Assembly: GCA_944325225.1 (NCBI GenBank)
Contig: CALUZQ010000006.1
Location: forward strand, 1-61,554
DNA length: 61,554 nucleotides
Direction of reading: 5' to 3'
DNA from: an uncultured Elusimicrobiales bacterium
GTDB taxonomy: Bacteria; Elusimicrobiota; Elusimicrobia; Elusimicrobiales; Elusimicrobiaceae
Shown: piece by piece, positions 1-8,877 of the stretch
Position numbering within the stretch: position 1 is the stretch's first letter
Layout: every line of letters starts with the position of its first letter
The notes under the pieces: model-generated
Seen by the model: the letters and a program-made list of their open reading frames with translations, nothing else
The model's database searches: none
What the model was told of the DNA's origin: nothing
Position numbers and translations under genes: made by a program

Positions 1-789
1 GGGGGAAGTGTGAAAGGGAAGCGGCTGTTGGCGAACAATATGAGTTTATCGGGGGCGAGCAGTGTAAACAGTCAGGTGAACAATACTTTGTATGTAAGCA
101 GTATGGGGGTAAAAGGAGCGAAAACGGGGAGTTTAACAATTCCTTCAAAAGTACAGACGAGTAATACGGGCAGCAACGATGAAATGGAATGGAGCAATAT
201 CTACTCGCGGGATTATACATCCAGCGGGAGTGCTATGGGGAGCAGTTACAGTTCGTATTTATTGAAGTCCAAGCGTTGTGAACCGCCGGCCGGGGAGCCA
301 ACAGCCCAATCGTGCCCTTCTGGCTATACGGGTACACAAACGCGTACCTGGAACTATAATACCTGCAGCTGGAATGCGTGGCAGGGAACTTGTACTTGCA
401 AAGCCCCCAATGGGCAAACTTATACGGGTAGTTGTCCTAATGGGCAAGAGGGGCGCATTACTTATACCTGGAATACTTCCACCTGTCGTTATGATGAGCG
501 CAAAAATTGTTCCAGTGTTTATAAATGGACTAGGGTGGGTGATGCGTATGTAACGGGATTGTCTTTATATCCAGATGAAATAAATCGTTATTTAAGTAGC
601 ACTTGTACGAAATATAAAGGGAATCTTACTCCTTGCTCTCAAGGAATTGTATCAGGCGTGCGTTGTACAACGCCTTCTGCCGTTTGTTATAACTCGTGCA
701 GTGTTGCTTCCAAGAGTAATATGTATAATGGGCAATACCAACAGGTTGTATTGAGATATACTCGGCTATATTGCCAAAGAATAAACTAA
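1..789 (+). CDS. Cys-rich secreted, probably pilin-like protein (5' truncated)
   Basis: The frame is open to the first base of the window, so the true start lies outside; GTG at 10 is only the first start codon available. About 260 residues are visible. The first 80 are rich in Ser, Gly, Thr and Asn with few charges. The rest contains 14 cysteines and two copies of a CPxGxxGxxxxxWNxxxC pattern (near residues 102-119 and 142-158), which suggests a disulfide-stabilised extracellular domain. Two prepilin genes lie at 5186 and 5835. Inference: this is the C-terminal part of a long prepilin-type protein of the kind expanded in Elusimicrobium. The N-terminal methylation motif cannot be seen, so other Cys-rich surface proteins remain possible. 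Confidence 0.6.
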   Translation, partial: GGSVKGKRLLANNMSLSGASSVNSQVNNTLYVSSMGVKGAKTGSLTIPSKVQTSNTGSNDEMEWSNIYSRDYTSSGSAMGSSYSSYLLKSKRCEPPAGEPTAQSCPSGYTGTQTRTWNYNTCSWNAWQGTCTCKAPNGQTYTGSCPNGQEGRITYTWNTSTCRYDERKNCSSVYKWTRVGDAYVTGLSLYPDEINRYLSSTCTKYKGNLTPCSQGIVSGVRCTTPSAVCYNSCSVASKSNMYNGQYQQVVLRYTRLYCQRIN

Positions 790-830
790 AATTTCCCAGC
801 ATATTTGACAGGAAATATTGATTGTATGCT

Positions 831-857
831 AAAACCCCTAACTAAATTGGGTGTTTT
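831..857. terminator. Bidirectional terminator between convergent genes
   Basis: AAAACCCC and GGGTGTTTT form an eight-pair stem with one bulge around an AT-rich loop. The A-tract on one side and T-tract on the other make it usable from both strands. It lies between the convergent ends of the pilin-like gene (789) and queA (886). Confidence 0.5.
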
Positions 858-885
858 ATGAAACTTAGGCCCGATGATATGGGGA

Positions 886-1923
886 TTACAAAATCATCAT
901 GCTGTCGCCAAACGAGTAGAAGCGGTATTTCTTTTCCACCGCTTGCAGGTAGGCCTGGTAGATAAAATCTTCTCCGGCAAAAGCCGAGGTCATACACAGG
1001 GGGGTGGAATCCGGGAAATGGAAGTTAGTAATCAGACAATCAATGGCTTTGAACTGATAGCCGGGATAAATGAATAAATCCGTCCATTTTTTGCCGGGGT
1101 GGGTGATGTGTTTTTCGTCTGTAAAGCTTTCCAGCGTGCGCGTGCTGGTGGTACCGCAGGAAAACACGCGCTTTCCCGCGGCGCGGACGGCGTTTAGTGT
1201 GTCTGCCGTTTCGGGCGACACTTCGCCCAGTTCCGCCAGCATATGGTGCTGTTCGGGTTCGCCCCGCAAGGGTTTAAAAGTGCCCCAGCCCACATGCAGG
1301 GTAATGTAACAAATCTGTACGCCTTTATCTTTTAATTTTTGCAATAATTCCGGCGTAAAATGGAAGCCCGCCGTCGGCGCGGCAATAGAACCGCTGTATT
1401 TGGCATAAACGGTTTGATAGCGGTCTTTATCGGTTTCAATGCTGGGGGTCATGCCGTCGTGCTTGCGGGCTTTCTCAATATATTGCGGCAGGGGCATGAG
1501 TCCGTGCGCATTGCAAAAGGGCAAAATGTCGTCTTGGTTAAATTCCAAAATGGCTTCGTTATTTTCCGTTTTGCCTTTTACGAGTGCGGTCAGTCCGTCG
1601 CCAAAGTCCAGGGTAACTCCTTCTTTGTAATCACGCGTCAAAACCGCCCAGATATTCGGTTTTTGCAAGGGGCGCACCAGCAGTACTTCCACTTTGCCGC
1701 CGGTGGGTTTATGGGCAAACAGCTTGGCCGGGAATACTTTGGTGTTATTGATAACTAAAGCGTCGCCGGGATTAAAGTACTCGTGAATATCGCGGAAAAT
1801 GCGGTGTTCAATCGTATGGGTATCGCGGTGAAGCACCATTTGGCGGGAGCTGTCGCGCGGGGTGGCTGGTTGTTTGGCAATCAGCGGATCCAAGTTTAGT
1901 TTTTTAAAGCGTTCAAATGCCAT
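886..1923 (-). CDS. queA: S-adenosylmethionine:tRNA ribosyltransferase-isomerase
   Basis: QueA transfers and isomerises the ribosyl group of SAM onto 7-aminomethyl-7-deazaguanine in tRNA to give epoxyqueuosine, the penultimate step of queuosine synthesis; it is cytosolic. The 345 residues match the usual family length. The N-terminal part carries PATPRDSSRQMVLHR and the family hallmark AAPTAGFHFT near residue 180, followed by HVGWGTFKPLR and a C-terminal TNFHFP...SAFAGED block. The start overlaps the end of the SpoIID-like gene by 11 bp, so the two are co-transcribed as the last part of the ruvAB-spoIID-queA unit. No defects are seen. Confidence 0.95.
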   Translation of the reverse strand: MAFERFKKLNLDPLIAKQPATPRDSSRQMVLHRDTHTIEHRIFRDIHEYFNPGDALVINNTKVFPAKLFAHKPTGGKVEVLLVRPLQKPNIWAVLTRDYKEGVTLDFGDGLTALVKGKTENNEAILEFNQDDILPFCNAHGLMPLPQYIEKARKHDGMTPSIETDKDRYQTVYAKYSGSIAAPTAGFHFTPELLQKLKDKGVQICYITLHVGWGTFKPLRGEPEQHHMLAELGEVSPETADTLNAVRAAGKRVFSCGTTSTRTLESFTDEKHITHPGKKWTDLFIYPGYQFKAIDCLITNFHFPDSTPLCMTSAFAGEDFIYQAYLQAVEKKYRFYSFGDSMMIL

Positions 1924-3163
1924 AATAGTTAGATAGATTTTTTATTTCCGAACCGGGATAATAATTTTTTAAAATTTTCTTGTAATTTTTTCCGTCCTGG
2001 GCCATACCGTGGGCGCCGTCCTGGCACATACCGATTCCGTGCCCGTATCCTTTCCCTTCAAAATAGACCTCTTTTTTGCGTACGGACAGTTTGGTAATTT
2101 TACAGCTGCGTATGCCGGTAGCCAGCCGAAATTTGCCGCACGGGACCGTTTTGGACCCTTTGGAAGTGCGAATCGTTAAATTGGTGGCGCGGCCGGTATC
2201 GGTTTTGCGGGCAATCTTAATGCTTTTTAAAGAGCCGGACAACCCCACACTTTTGGCATAATTTTCCACCTTGGCGCGGGAGATACTCATTTGCCATTTA
2301 TAGCTTTTGGAATGGGAGTCGGTTTTGCAGGAAGCGCCCGAGAGCGGTTTAATGGAGGCCGTACCGGGGTTCCAGCTGCGTACATCATCCGTTCCGCCGC
2401 CGCAGTTGGCGTGGTAGTAAGTAAAAAAGAGCTTGTCCTGATAAGTCAGCACTTCGCCGCGGGTGCCGTCCACGGCTTTTTTGACGGAATCATATTGTTT
2501 GCCGCCGCCTTTATACATTTGACTGCGTACATCGGAAAATAAGTCAAAATTTTGATTTTTTACGCTTTCCAATGTTTTAAGCGTATAAGTGCGCGCCGCC
2601 ACCGCTTGCGCTTTTAATGCTTCCAACGGCCAGGAATAGCTCATTTCGTATGGGAGAACGCCGTAAAGATAAGTTTCCAGCGGGGCGTGTTCCACTAAAT
2701 GAAAAGTGTTTCCGGCCGGGATAATATAGATCTTGCCGGAATAGGAATTTTTATTCCATACCAGCAAGGTATTGAGGGCGGGCTCCAGCACGATGGTTTT
2801 GGCCGATTGCAGCGTGCCTACCTGTATTTTCCCTCCGCCCAACGCTTTGACGGATAGCGTGCCCGGGGCTGAAATTTTATATTTTTTATCCAAATTCAGC
2901 GTATAGATATATACTTTGCCCGTATGTTTGATGAGGGCAGATTTTTGTTTTTCAGCCAGTAAAATGCGTACGGTTAAATCCCTGGGGCGCCGTTTGGCCA
3001 GCGGATCCTGGGCTTGCGGTTCGGGGGTGCGGGAAAGGGCGGCGGAATCAATCTGCCCCTTGGCGGCTTGCGCGCTGACGGACGCGCGTTTAGACGGCGC
3101 CGCACAGGCGCAAATAAGCAGTGAACAAATCAGCAATAAGTTGAGGCGAAGCAACGGTTTCAT
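1913..3163 (-). CDS. SpoIID/LytB-domain lipoprotein, possible peptidoglycan lytic enzyme
   Basis: 416 residues. The N-terminus has a hydrophobic stretch ending in LLICAC followed by AAPSKR, so it is a probable lipoprotein signal peptide with the acylated Cys near residue 20. The SpoIID core is clear: the motif YLYGVLPYEMSYSWPLEALK followed by AQAVAARTYTL (about residues 165-195), with the catalytic Glu in PYEM, then DVRSQMYKGG and a C-terminal EGKGYGHGIGMCQDGAHGMA. SpoIID proteins cut denuded glycan strands during sporulation; homologues in non-sporulating bacteria act on septal or envelope peptidoglycan, which is the likely role here. It lies 12 bp downstream of ruvB and overlaps queA, so it is part of the same minus-strand operon. 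Confidence 0.88.
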   Translation of the reverse strand: MKPLLRLNLLLICSLLICACAAPSKRASVSAQAAKGQIDSAALSRTPEPQAQDPLAKRRPRDLTVRILLAEKQKSALIKHTGKVYIYTLNLDKKYKISAPGTLSVKALGGGKIQVGTLQSAKTIVLEPALNTLLVWNKNSYSGKIYIIPAGNTFHLVEHAPLETYLYGVLPYEMSYSWPLEALKAQAVAARTYTLKTLESVKNQNFDLFSDVRSQMYKGGGKQYDSVKKAVDGTRGEVLTYQDKLFFTYYHANCGGGTDDVRSWNPGTASIKPLSGASCKTDSHSKSYKWQMSISRAKVENYAKSVGLSGSLKSIKIARKTDTGRATNLTIRTSKGSKTVPCGKFRLATGIRSCKITKLSVRKKEVYFEGKGYGHGIGMCQDGAHGMAQDGKNYKKILKNYYPGSEIKNLSNYYGI

Positions 3164-3175
3164 CGGTCCTCCCGG

Positions 3176-4198
3176 CTAGAAAAGTAAATCGGTATGTTGT
3201 TTGCGGCCTAAGTGTTCGTAGGCCTTGCGCGTGGCCACGCGTCCGCGCGGAGTGCGCGCAATAAAACCCGCTTTGATGAGGAACGGTTCTATAACATCGG
3301 TCAGCGTGTCCACCGCTTCCGAAACCGCGATAGCCAGATTATCTACGCCCACCGGCCCGCCGGAAAAGCGGTCAATCAGCGCTTCCAAAATCCGTTTATC
3401 TACGCTGTCCAATCCTTCGGCGTCAATATCCAGCGAATCCATAGCGGTATTGGCAATATCGTGCGTGATGATACCGTTTCCTTTAACTTGAGCAAAATCG
3501 CGTGCGCGGCGCAGCAGCCGGTTGGCGATACGCGGGGTTCCGCGGGAGCGTTTGGCCAGTTCGGTTAAGCCCGCCCGGTCGGCCTGAATGTTAAGCAGGC
3601 GCGCAGAGCGTTCCAGAATATCGGTAATTTCCGAAATTTCATAAAATCCCAAGTTAAATACAATGCCAAACCGGTCGCGCAGCGGGCCCGTTAACAGCCC
3701 CGAACGCGTGGTGGCGCCCACCAGCGTAAAGCGCGGGACGGCTAATTTAAGCGTGGTAGAGCCGGCCCCTTTGCCGGTATTAATGAAAAAAGTAAAATCT
3801 TCCATCGCCGGATACAGGGCTTCTTCTACGGCGGGGTTTAAGCGGTGAATTTCGTCAATAAACAGGATATCCCCGTCGGCCAGTTCGGTGGTGAGCATGG
3901 CGGCTAAATCCCCGGGCCGTGCCAATACGGGGCCGGAAGTAACTTTGATGTTAACCCCCATTTCTTTGGCCAGAATGTTGGCCAGCGTTGTTTTACCGAG
4001 CCCAGGCGGTGCATAAAAAAGGCAGTGGTCCAGCGCTTCTTTGCGCGATTTGGCCGCGGCAATAAAAATGCGTAAATTCTCTTTTAGCTTGTCCTGCCCT
4101 ACAAATTCATCTAAGGTGTTGGGGCGCAGGGCGGCTTCCAGCCCGGCGGATTCGTCCGGCAGTTGGGAAACGGTTAAAATTTCATTTTGATTGCTCAT
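3176..4198 (-). CDS. ruvB: Holliday junction branch migration ATPase RuvB
   Basis: AAA+ motor of the RuvABC resolvasome that pumps DNA through the RuvA-bound four-way junction. 340 residues, the usual size. Visible motifs: [19 protein letters not shown] at the N-terminus, Walker [12 protein letters not shown] (near residue 65), Walker [12 protein letters not shown], sensor/arginine-finger block [19 protein letters not shown], and the winged-helix end [13 protein letters not shown]. The start codon overlaps the stop of ruvA by 4 bp (ATGA), the standard ruvA-ruvB coupling. Confidence 0.97.
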   Translation of the reverse strand: MSNQNEILTVSQLPDESAGLEAALRPNTLDEFVGQDKLKENLRIFIAAAKSRKEALDHCLFYAPPGLGKTTLANILAKEMGVNIKVTSGPVLARPGDLAAMLTTELADGDILFIDEIHRLNPAVEEALYPAMEDFTFFINTGKGAGSTTLKLAVPRFTLVGATTRSGLLTGPLRDRFGIVFNLGFYEISEITDILERSARLLNIQADRAGLTELAKRSRGTPRIANRLLRRARDFAQVKGNGIITHDIANTAMDSLDIDAEGLDSVDKRILEALIDRFSGGPVGVDNLAIAVSEAVDTLTDVIEPFLIKAGFIARTPRGRVATRKAYEHLGRKQHTDLLF

Positions 4199-4806
4199 TT
4201 TTTCAGTACCCGCAGGGCCTCTTTGATTAAGTTTTCAATTTTGTCGTTGGGATTAAATCCCTCGGCGTAGAGTTTTTCCATCGCGCGGCGCGATTCCGCG
4301 GCCGAATAACCCAGCGCCGTTAATGCTTCCATTACACCGCTTAGATAAGGCGCTTCGTCCATCACTTTTATTTTGCTTTCGCCTTGAACGGTAATGGCGT
4401 CCATCTTATCTTTTAACGAATTAATTAGTTTCTCGGCTGTTTTAGCCGTAAAACCAAAAATGCCTGTTAAAATTTTAGGGTCGCGTTTGAGAATAGCGTT
4501 GTGAAAATCCGCCACGGAGCGCAGGGCCTTATTTAAAAATTCCATGGCTTTTTTCGGGCCGGTATTGGGGATAGCCGTTTTGAACAGCAGCCAGAGTTCT
4601 TTGTCCTCTTTATTTAAAAAGCCATACAGCACGGTTCCGTCGTAAGGCGAGATAGATTCCGCTATATACAGCGCGGTTTCCGTTCCGGCGGTTAGTTCCA
4701 AGGCGGAGCTGTGCGCCAGGTTTACTTCGTAGCCCACCCCGCCGCATAGGATGACGGCACTGTCCTCTTTAACTTCTAAAATTTCGCCTTTTAGATACGC
4801 TATCAT
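4195..4806 (-). CDS. ruvA: Holliday junction DNA-binding protein RuvA
   Basis: 203 residues. RuvA tetramers bind the junction and load RuvB. The N-terminal OB-fold starts [12 protein letters not shown] and contains the family's GVGYEVNL segment and [16 protein letters not shown]. The second domain has helix-hairpin-helix elements ([32 protein letters not shown]). The C-terminal domain that contacts RuvB ([18 protein letters not shown]) is present. It heads the minus-strand ruvAB-spoIID-queA group. The upstream region on the same strand is the fold-back sequence at 4831-5155, so its promoter probably lies in or near that element. Confidence 0.94.
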   Translation of the reverse strand: MIAYLKGEILEVKEDSAVILCGGVGYEVNLAHSSALELTAGTETALYIAESISPYDGTVLYGFLNKEDKELWLLFKTAIPNTGPKKAMEFLNKALRSVADFHNAILKRDPKILTGIFGFTAKTAEKLINSLKDKMDAITVQGESKIKVMDEAPYLSGVMEALTALGYSAAESRRAMEKLYAEGFNPNDKIENLIKEALRVLKK

Positions 4807-4830
4807 ACTTTCATTTTAGCATATTATCGC

Positions 4831-5155
4831 CAGGTCCCTCTGGGCGGCACGGGGACCGTTTCGGCTGGGTGCAACCTCGCACTAACCGTGTGGCCCAAGC
4901 CAGTCGCGCGAACGGGCATAGAACAGGGCGGGGCGGCTCGCCCCTTGCAGAAATATCCCCAACTTGTTGTTCCCTTTATGCGTAAGCACCGTAATTAACG
5001 AAACCCTGTCCGAGCCGGAACCCCCCGGCCTGGAAGGCCCAAACGGGCTGCTCCCGGCAAGGGTTGTTTTGTAAGAAAGAAACATAGCACGAACAGTATG
5101 GCTGAAACGAGTCGCATGAACGGGTAACAAGTTGGGAGCCCAGCCCCTGGACCTG
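4831..5155. repeat. Nested inverted repeats, possible fold-back/MITE-like element or structured RNA
   Basis: This 370-bp gap between ruvA and a prepilin gene contains no convincing gene. It has an outer inverted pair CAGGTCC (4831-4837) / GGACCTG (5149-5155) and an inner perfect 11-bp pair CCCAACTTGTT (4958-4968) / AACAAGTTGGG (5126-5136); the inner pair extends imperfectly to TTTATGCG / CGCATGAA. Two related GC-rich segments containing a GTTC.GCGCGACT-like block occur on the minus strand. An 11-T run (5161-5171) follows the outer repeat. GC is clearly higher than in the flanking genes. It could be a small non-autonomous mobile element or a large RNA hairpin. Function unknown. Confidence 0.45.
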
Positions 5156-5185
5156 ACGCGTTTTTTTTTTTGATAAATTTTGCGT

Positions 5186-5710
5186 ATGAACAAAACTTAT
5201 CAAAAAACATTCTCCGGCGTTAAAAATGCCGGATTTACGCTAATAGAACTGTTGGTTGTTGTTTTAATTATTGGTATTCTGGCGGCAGTGGCGTTGCCTC
5301 AATATCAGACGGTTATAGATAAAGCTGCTTTTGCAGAAGTCATGAGTGTAACTCATTCGCTTAAAGACGCCATGGAATTGTATTATTTAGCACATGGCAG
5401 ATATCCTGGAGCCGGTAATGATTGGGAATTAGATTTTGATATGCCTACAAAATGTACTCGGACCAAAGGAGATAACACTTTTTACTGCACGGACTCTTGG
5501 TATGATATGAATGGGCAGTCTGGAGTAGATGGGTATAATGGCGCTCGCTATCAGACTGGTTCCGGGGCCCCGCGAAATCTATATCGTGTTAGTTTAAATG
5601 GGAAAAGATATTGTTTGGCAATAGATAGTTCGTCTAGAGCGCGTAGGTTATGTAAAGCATTGGGAGGAAAGAGGGTTGGTTCCTCAGTGGATTTTTACGA
5701 AATTCCTTGA
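5186..5710 (+). CDS. Prepilin-type N-terminal cleavage/methylation protein
   Basis: Type IV pilin-like protein of about 174 residues. A short positively charged leader is followed by G|FTLIELLVVVLIIGILAA, with the prepilin peptidase site between G and F, Glu5 of the mature protein and a single hydrophobic helix, then ALPQYQ. The remainder is a globular domain with four Cys (KCTRTKGDN...FYCTDSW and YCLAID...RLCKAL). I chose ATG at 5186; a TTG two codons upstream is also in frame. A poly-T tract precedes it and no strong RBS is visible. The layout matches the many stand-alone pseudopilins of Elusimicrobium, whose roles are unknown. Confidence 0.88.
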   Translation: MNKTYQKTFSGVKNAGFTLIELLVVVLIIGILAAVALPQYQTVIDKAAFAEVMSVTHSLKDAMELYYLAHGRYPGAGNDWELDFDMPTKCTRTKGDNTFYCTDSWYDMNGQSGVDGYNGARYQTGSGAPRNLYRVSLNGKRYCLAIDSSSRARRLCKALGGKRVGSSVDFYEIP

Positions 5711-5834
5711 AAGATTGAACTTTAACACTTTATAAACGAAACCCCTGTGTTAGCGTGTATGGATTACTTGATGTTTTTGGCTTTTTTGATACATTAAATT
5801 AGAAGTCCATCTTATTAGGGATTATTCTTAACTT

Positions 5835-6332
5835 ATGAAAAACACCGGGTTTACCTTGATAGAATTATTAGTGGTTGTTTTGATTATAGGTATTTTGTCT
5901 GCCGTAGCGCTTCCGCAGTACCAGCGGGCCGTGGATAAGAGCCGTTATGTGCAGCTGATGACCATGTCTAACTCGTTGTCTAATGCCGCTGAAGTATATA
6001 GATTGGCAAATGGAGAATTCCCTATGACCTTTGAGGATATGGATATTGAATTTAAAGGGGAATTATCTACGGACAAAACCACCTTGAAACTCAACGGCTA
6101 TGTGTGCCGGTGGTATGTAAAATCCGCCTCTGGTTCCAAAGATTCCATCTTTTGCCGACGGACGGAAGGCAACAGAGATTATGGCTACCGAATTATGTTT
6201 GAACCTTCCGGACTAAAAAAAGTGTATTGTGTGGCTGCAACGGCAGACGATCAATCCAACCAGTTGTGTAAATCGTTGGGGGCAACTTATTCTTTTGATA
6301 ACGGGCAGGGATTGCTCCATTATATTTTCTAA
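5835..6332 (+). CDS. Prepilin-type N-terminal cleavage/methylation protein
   Basis: 165 residues. The N-terminus MKNTG|FTLIELLVVVLIIGILSA is nearly identical to the gene at 5186 and carries the peptidase site and Glu5. The C-terminal domain (CRWYVKSASG, FCRRTEGNRDYGYR, VYCVAATAD, LCKSLGATY) is a diverged relative of that gene's domain with the same Cys spacing, so the two are paralogues. The stop overlaps the convergent ruvC stop by 4 bp, so it sits inside the otherwise minus-strand yebC-ruvC/ruvAB block and splits ruvC from ruvA. Confidence 0.9.
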   Translation: MKNTGFTLIELLVVVLIIGILSAVALPQYQRAVDKSRYVQLMTMSNSLSNAAEVYRLANGEFPMTFEDMDIEFKGELSTDKTTLKLNGYVCRWYVKSASGSKDSIFCRRTEGNRDYGYRIMFEPSGLKKVYCVAATADDQSNQLCKSLGATYSFDNGQGLLHYIF

Positions 6333-6913
6333 GCCCTAGATTTGGAAGAGCGTTTTTTAATTTGTATTTGTTGAGTGGCTTTCAGTTTTTCCAGGAAAGC
6401 CGCTTTTGTATTAATCATCGCGTGAAGTGGTGCCGTTTTGGCGTGGCAAATGGCAATGGCTATGGCGTCGGCGGTATCGTCCGGCGAGGGGGCCCGGTCC
6501 AAATGCAGCGTAAGCTGGACCATGCGCTGCACTTGTTTTTTATCGGCGGTTCCCGTTCCGCAGAGCATCATTTTAACGCGTTTGGGGGGATAAAAAGAAA
6601 TGGGTTTGCCGGCTAACTGGCAGGCCAGTATAATCACGCCGCGCGTCATTACCGTATTGGCCATGGTTACGGCGCGTTTTAAAAAGTAGTTCTGCTCCAT
6701 GGCGACCTGGTCCGGCTGATACTGCGTTAGCAGTTTTTGCAGTTCGCCAAAAATATATTCCAGCCGTTGGGGAAGCTCCTGGCCGGCGTCGGTATGAATC
6801 AGCCCGCACGCGCGTAAAGACAAAACGGAACGGGCGCTCCTTGTAAGAATGGCCCATCCCGTTCTGTCCAAACCAGGGTCTATACCTAAAACGGTGGTTG
6901 TTGGATTCGTCAA
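6329..6913 (-). CDS. ruvC: Holliday junction resolvase RuvC
   Basis: Endonuclease that cuts Holliday junctions with RuvAB. 194 residues. The RNase H-fold acidic residues are visible in VLGIDPGLDRTGWA (Asp near residue 11), AMEQNYFLKR (Glu near residue 73) and DRAPSPDDTADAIAIAICHA (two Asp near residue 145). It is transcribed with yebC, 14 bp upstream. In many bacteria yebC-ruvC-ruvA-ruvB are contiguous; here two plus-strand prepilin genes and a fold-back sequence lie between ruvC and ruvA. Confidence 0.95.
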   Translation of the reverse strand: MTNPTTTVLGIDPGLDRTGWAILTRSARSVLSLRACGLIHTDAGQELPQRLEYIFGELQKLLTQYQPDQVAMEQNYFLKRAVTMANTVMTRGVIILACQLAGKPISFYPPKRVKMMLCGTGTADKKQVQRMVQLTLHLDRAPSPDDTADAIAIAICHAKTAPLHAMINTKAAFLEKLKATQQIQIKKRSSKSRA

Positions 6914-6927
6914 GCTTCCTCGGTATG

Positions 6928-7686
6928 CTAGGCGTCCAGCTTGGCGGCCACGGCTTCGTCTATATTAGAGTTATCATAGACATTTTTTGTATCGTCGTGA
7001 TCGTCCAGCGCGTCCAGCATTTTCATTAAAGTTTCCGCGGTGTGCTCATCGGTAATGTTAACCTCGGTATCCGGCAGCATCGTCAAATCCGCCGATTCGG
7101 GCGTAATGCCTTTGGCTTCAATGGCTTTTTTAACGGCTTCCAGTTCCGCCATATCCGGGTTCGTAATTACTTCATATACTTCACCCGCCGTGCGCACATC
7201 TTCCGCCCCGGCTTCCAACGCCAGGTTCATTAAATCGTCTTCGGAAATGTCTTCTTTTTTAACGACAATCAGCCCTTTGCCTTTAAACATATAAGACACG
7301 CAGCCGGCCGTACCAATGGAACCACCGTGGCTGGTAAAAATTTTGCGGATTTCCGAAAAAGTGCGGTTTTTGTTGTCCGTCGTGCATTCCACAATCACGG
7401 CCACCGAACCGGGGCCGTATCCTTCGTAAGTGATTTCTTCGTACGAAACACCCGGCAGCTGCCCGGTACCTTTCATAATGGCCCGTTTGACATTGTCCGA
7501 AGGCATATTGGCGGCGCGGGCGTCGTCAATCGCTTTGCGTAAGCGGGGGTTCTGATCGGGATTGCCGCCGCTCATCTTGGCGGCGATGGTAATTTCTCTT
7601 AAAATTTTGGTAAATACTTTACCTTTTTTGGCGTCAACAAGGGCCTTTTTGTGTTTAATACCGGCCCAGTGCGAATGTCCACCCAT
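6928..7686 (-). CDS. yebC: YebC/PmpR-family protein (transcription/translation factor)
   Basis: 252 residues. The frame is open further upstream, but the conserved family start MGGHSHWAGIKHKKALVDAK and a strong GGAAGGAG Shine-Dalgarno place the start at 7686. Typical blocks follow: FTKILREITIAAK, NPRLRKAIDDARAANMP, ITYEGYGPGSVAVIVE and FSEIRKIFTSHGGS. The family was described as DNA-binding regulators and more recently linked to rescue of ribosomes at difficult motifs. It precedes ruvC by 14 bp. The long in-frame upstream extension is an artefact. Confidence 0.93.
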   Translation of the reverse strand: MGGHSHWAGIKHKKALVDAKKGKVFTKILREITIAAKMSGGNPDQNPRLRKAIDDARAANMPSDNVKRAIMKGTGQLPGVSYEEITYEGYGPGSVAVIVECTTDNKNRTFSEIRKIFTSHGGSIGTAGCVSYMFKGKGLIVVKKEDISEDDLMNLALEAGAEDVRTAGEVYEVITNPDMAELEAVKKAIEAKGITPESADLTMLPDTEVNITDEHTAETLMKMLDALDDHDDTKNVYDNSNIDEAVAAKLDA

Positions 7687-7809
7687 AGGTACACTCCTTC
7701 CTGCAAATTTAGATATTTCTATTTTAGCAAATTTTAAGCCGCCCGGAAGATATCCTTGCAGGGCAAGTAACCGAAAAGGAAAAGTGTAAAAAAGGAAAAA
7801 CCTAGAACC

Positions 7810-7882
7810 TGCCCCGTACAGGACTTGAACCTGTACCACCGGTTCCGAAGACCGGTACTCTATCCAATTGAGCTAACGGGGC
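7810..7882 (-). tRNA. tRNA-Arg (anticodon TCG)
   Basis: A full cloverleaf on the minus strand: acceptor GCCCCGT/ACGGGGC with discriminator A, D-stem GCTC/GAGT, anticodon stem CCGGT/ACCGG with loop CTTCGGA (anticodon TCG, reads CGA), and T-arm with GTTCAAGTC. The 3' CCA is not encoded, so a CCA-adding enzyme is needed; a candidate lies at 9515. Confidence 0.96.
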
Positions 7883-7904
7883 ATATAATTATTGTAGCAA
7901 ACTT

Positions 7905-8813
7905 TTAGCGGGGCTTATCCAGGGAAAGCGGTTCCGGGTGAATGGTAACCAGCGTTTGCGGGCCGAAACGGGTTTGCAGGGCTTGTTCCATTTTATCGGT
8001 GGCGTCATGCACTCGTTTTAAGTTCCACGCATCGGGCAGGTAAACATGCAGTTCCAGGCAGGCGTATCCTCCGATTTTGCGGGTTTTAATGTGATGGGCC
8101 CGGGCTTCTGGCTCGGTCTGGCGGCAAATTTGCACAATGCTGGCTTCCGCTTGTGCGCCGAGGGATTTATCCAACACTTCCTGTACAGATCCTTTTAAGA
8201 TATTCCAGCTTACCTCTAAAATGAAAAAGCTCACGATGACTGCCGCCAACGGATCCAATACCGTCCATTTGCTGCCCAAAAAATAGGCACCGCTGATGCC
8301 CAGCAGCGTACCGATGGAGCTCATCGCGTCCGAACGGTGGTGCCAGGCGTTGGCTTCCAACGCAGAACTGCCAATTTGTTTGGCGGCTTTAAGCGTGTAA
8401 CGGTACAGCCATTCTTTGACCAGGATAGAAATAAAGGCCGTCCATAAAGCCACCGCGTGCGGCCGGACAATTTGGCCGCCTTCGGCCAGCCGAACGATAT
8501 CCGAAATTCCGTTGTATAAGATTTTGATGCCTACTGCCGCCAGGGCCACGGCAATAATCAGCGTGGCCAGTGTTTCAAAACGGCCGTGCCCGTAGGCGTG
8601 TTCCTGGTCGGCGGGCTGAGCCGAGAATTTTAAGCTGACCAGCACCACAATATCCGTCAGCGAGTCGGAAAGGGAGTGTACGGCGTCCGCCACCATGGCG
8701 GAACTGCGGCCCCAGATGCCGGCGGCAAATTTAACGGCACATAATATGGTATTTATCAGCATGCCCTTTACGGTAATTTCCCGGGCATAGGAAGAACGGG
8801 CTTGTAAATTCAT
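7905..8813 (-). CDS. Cation diffusion facilitator (CDF) metal efflux transporter
   Basis: 302 residues with several membrane segments, exporting divalent metal (probably Zn, Fe or Co) against protons. The transport site motif is visible as DAVHSLSDSLTD (residues ~43-54) in helix 2 and HHRSDAMSSIGTLLG (near residue 158) in helix 5. A YGHGRFETLA motif lies between. The C-terminal cytosolic ferredoxin-like domain includes HHIKTRKIGGYACLELHVYLP. It stands alone, just upstream of the tRNA on the minus strand. The metal cannot be assigned by eye. Confidence 0.9.
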   Translation of the reverse strand: MNLQARSSYAREITVKGMLINTILCAVKFAAGIWGRSSAMVADAVHSLSDSLTDIVVLVSLKFSAQPADQEHAYGHGRFETLATLIIAVALAAVGIKILYNGISDIVRLAEGGQIVRPHAVALWTAFISILVKEWLYRYTLKAAKQIGSSALEANAWHHRSDAMSSIGTLLGISGAYFLGSKWTVLDPLAAVIVSFFILEVSWNILKGSVQEVLDKSLGAQAEASIVQICRQTEPEARAHHIKTRKIGGYACLELHVYLPDAWNLKRVHDATDKMEQALQTRFGPQTLVTIHPEPLSLDKPR

Positions 8814-8877
8814 AAATCAATTCTATCATTTTCGCAGAAGTAGCCAAACTAATGTTTTTTTGCTATAAATAATACAT

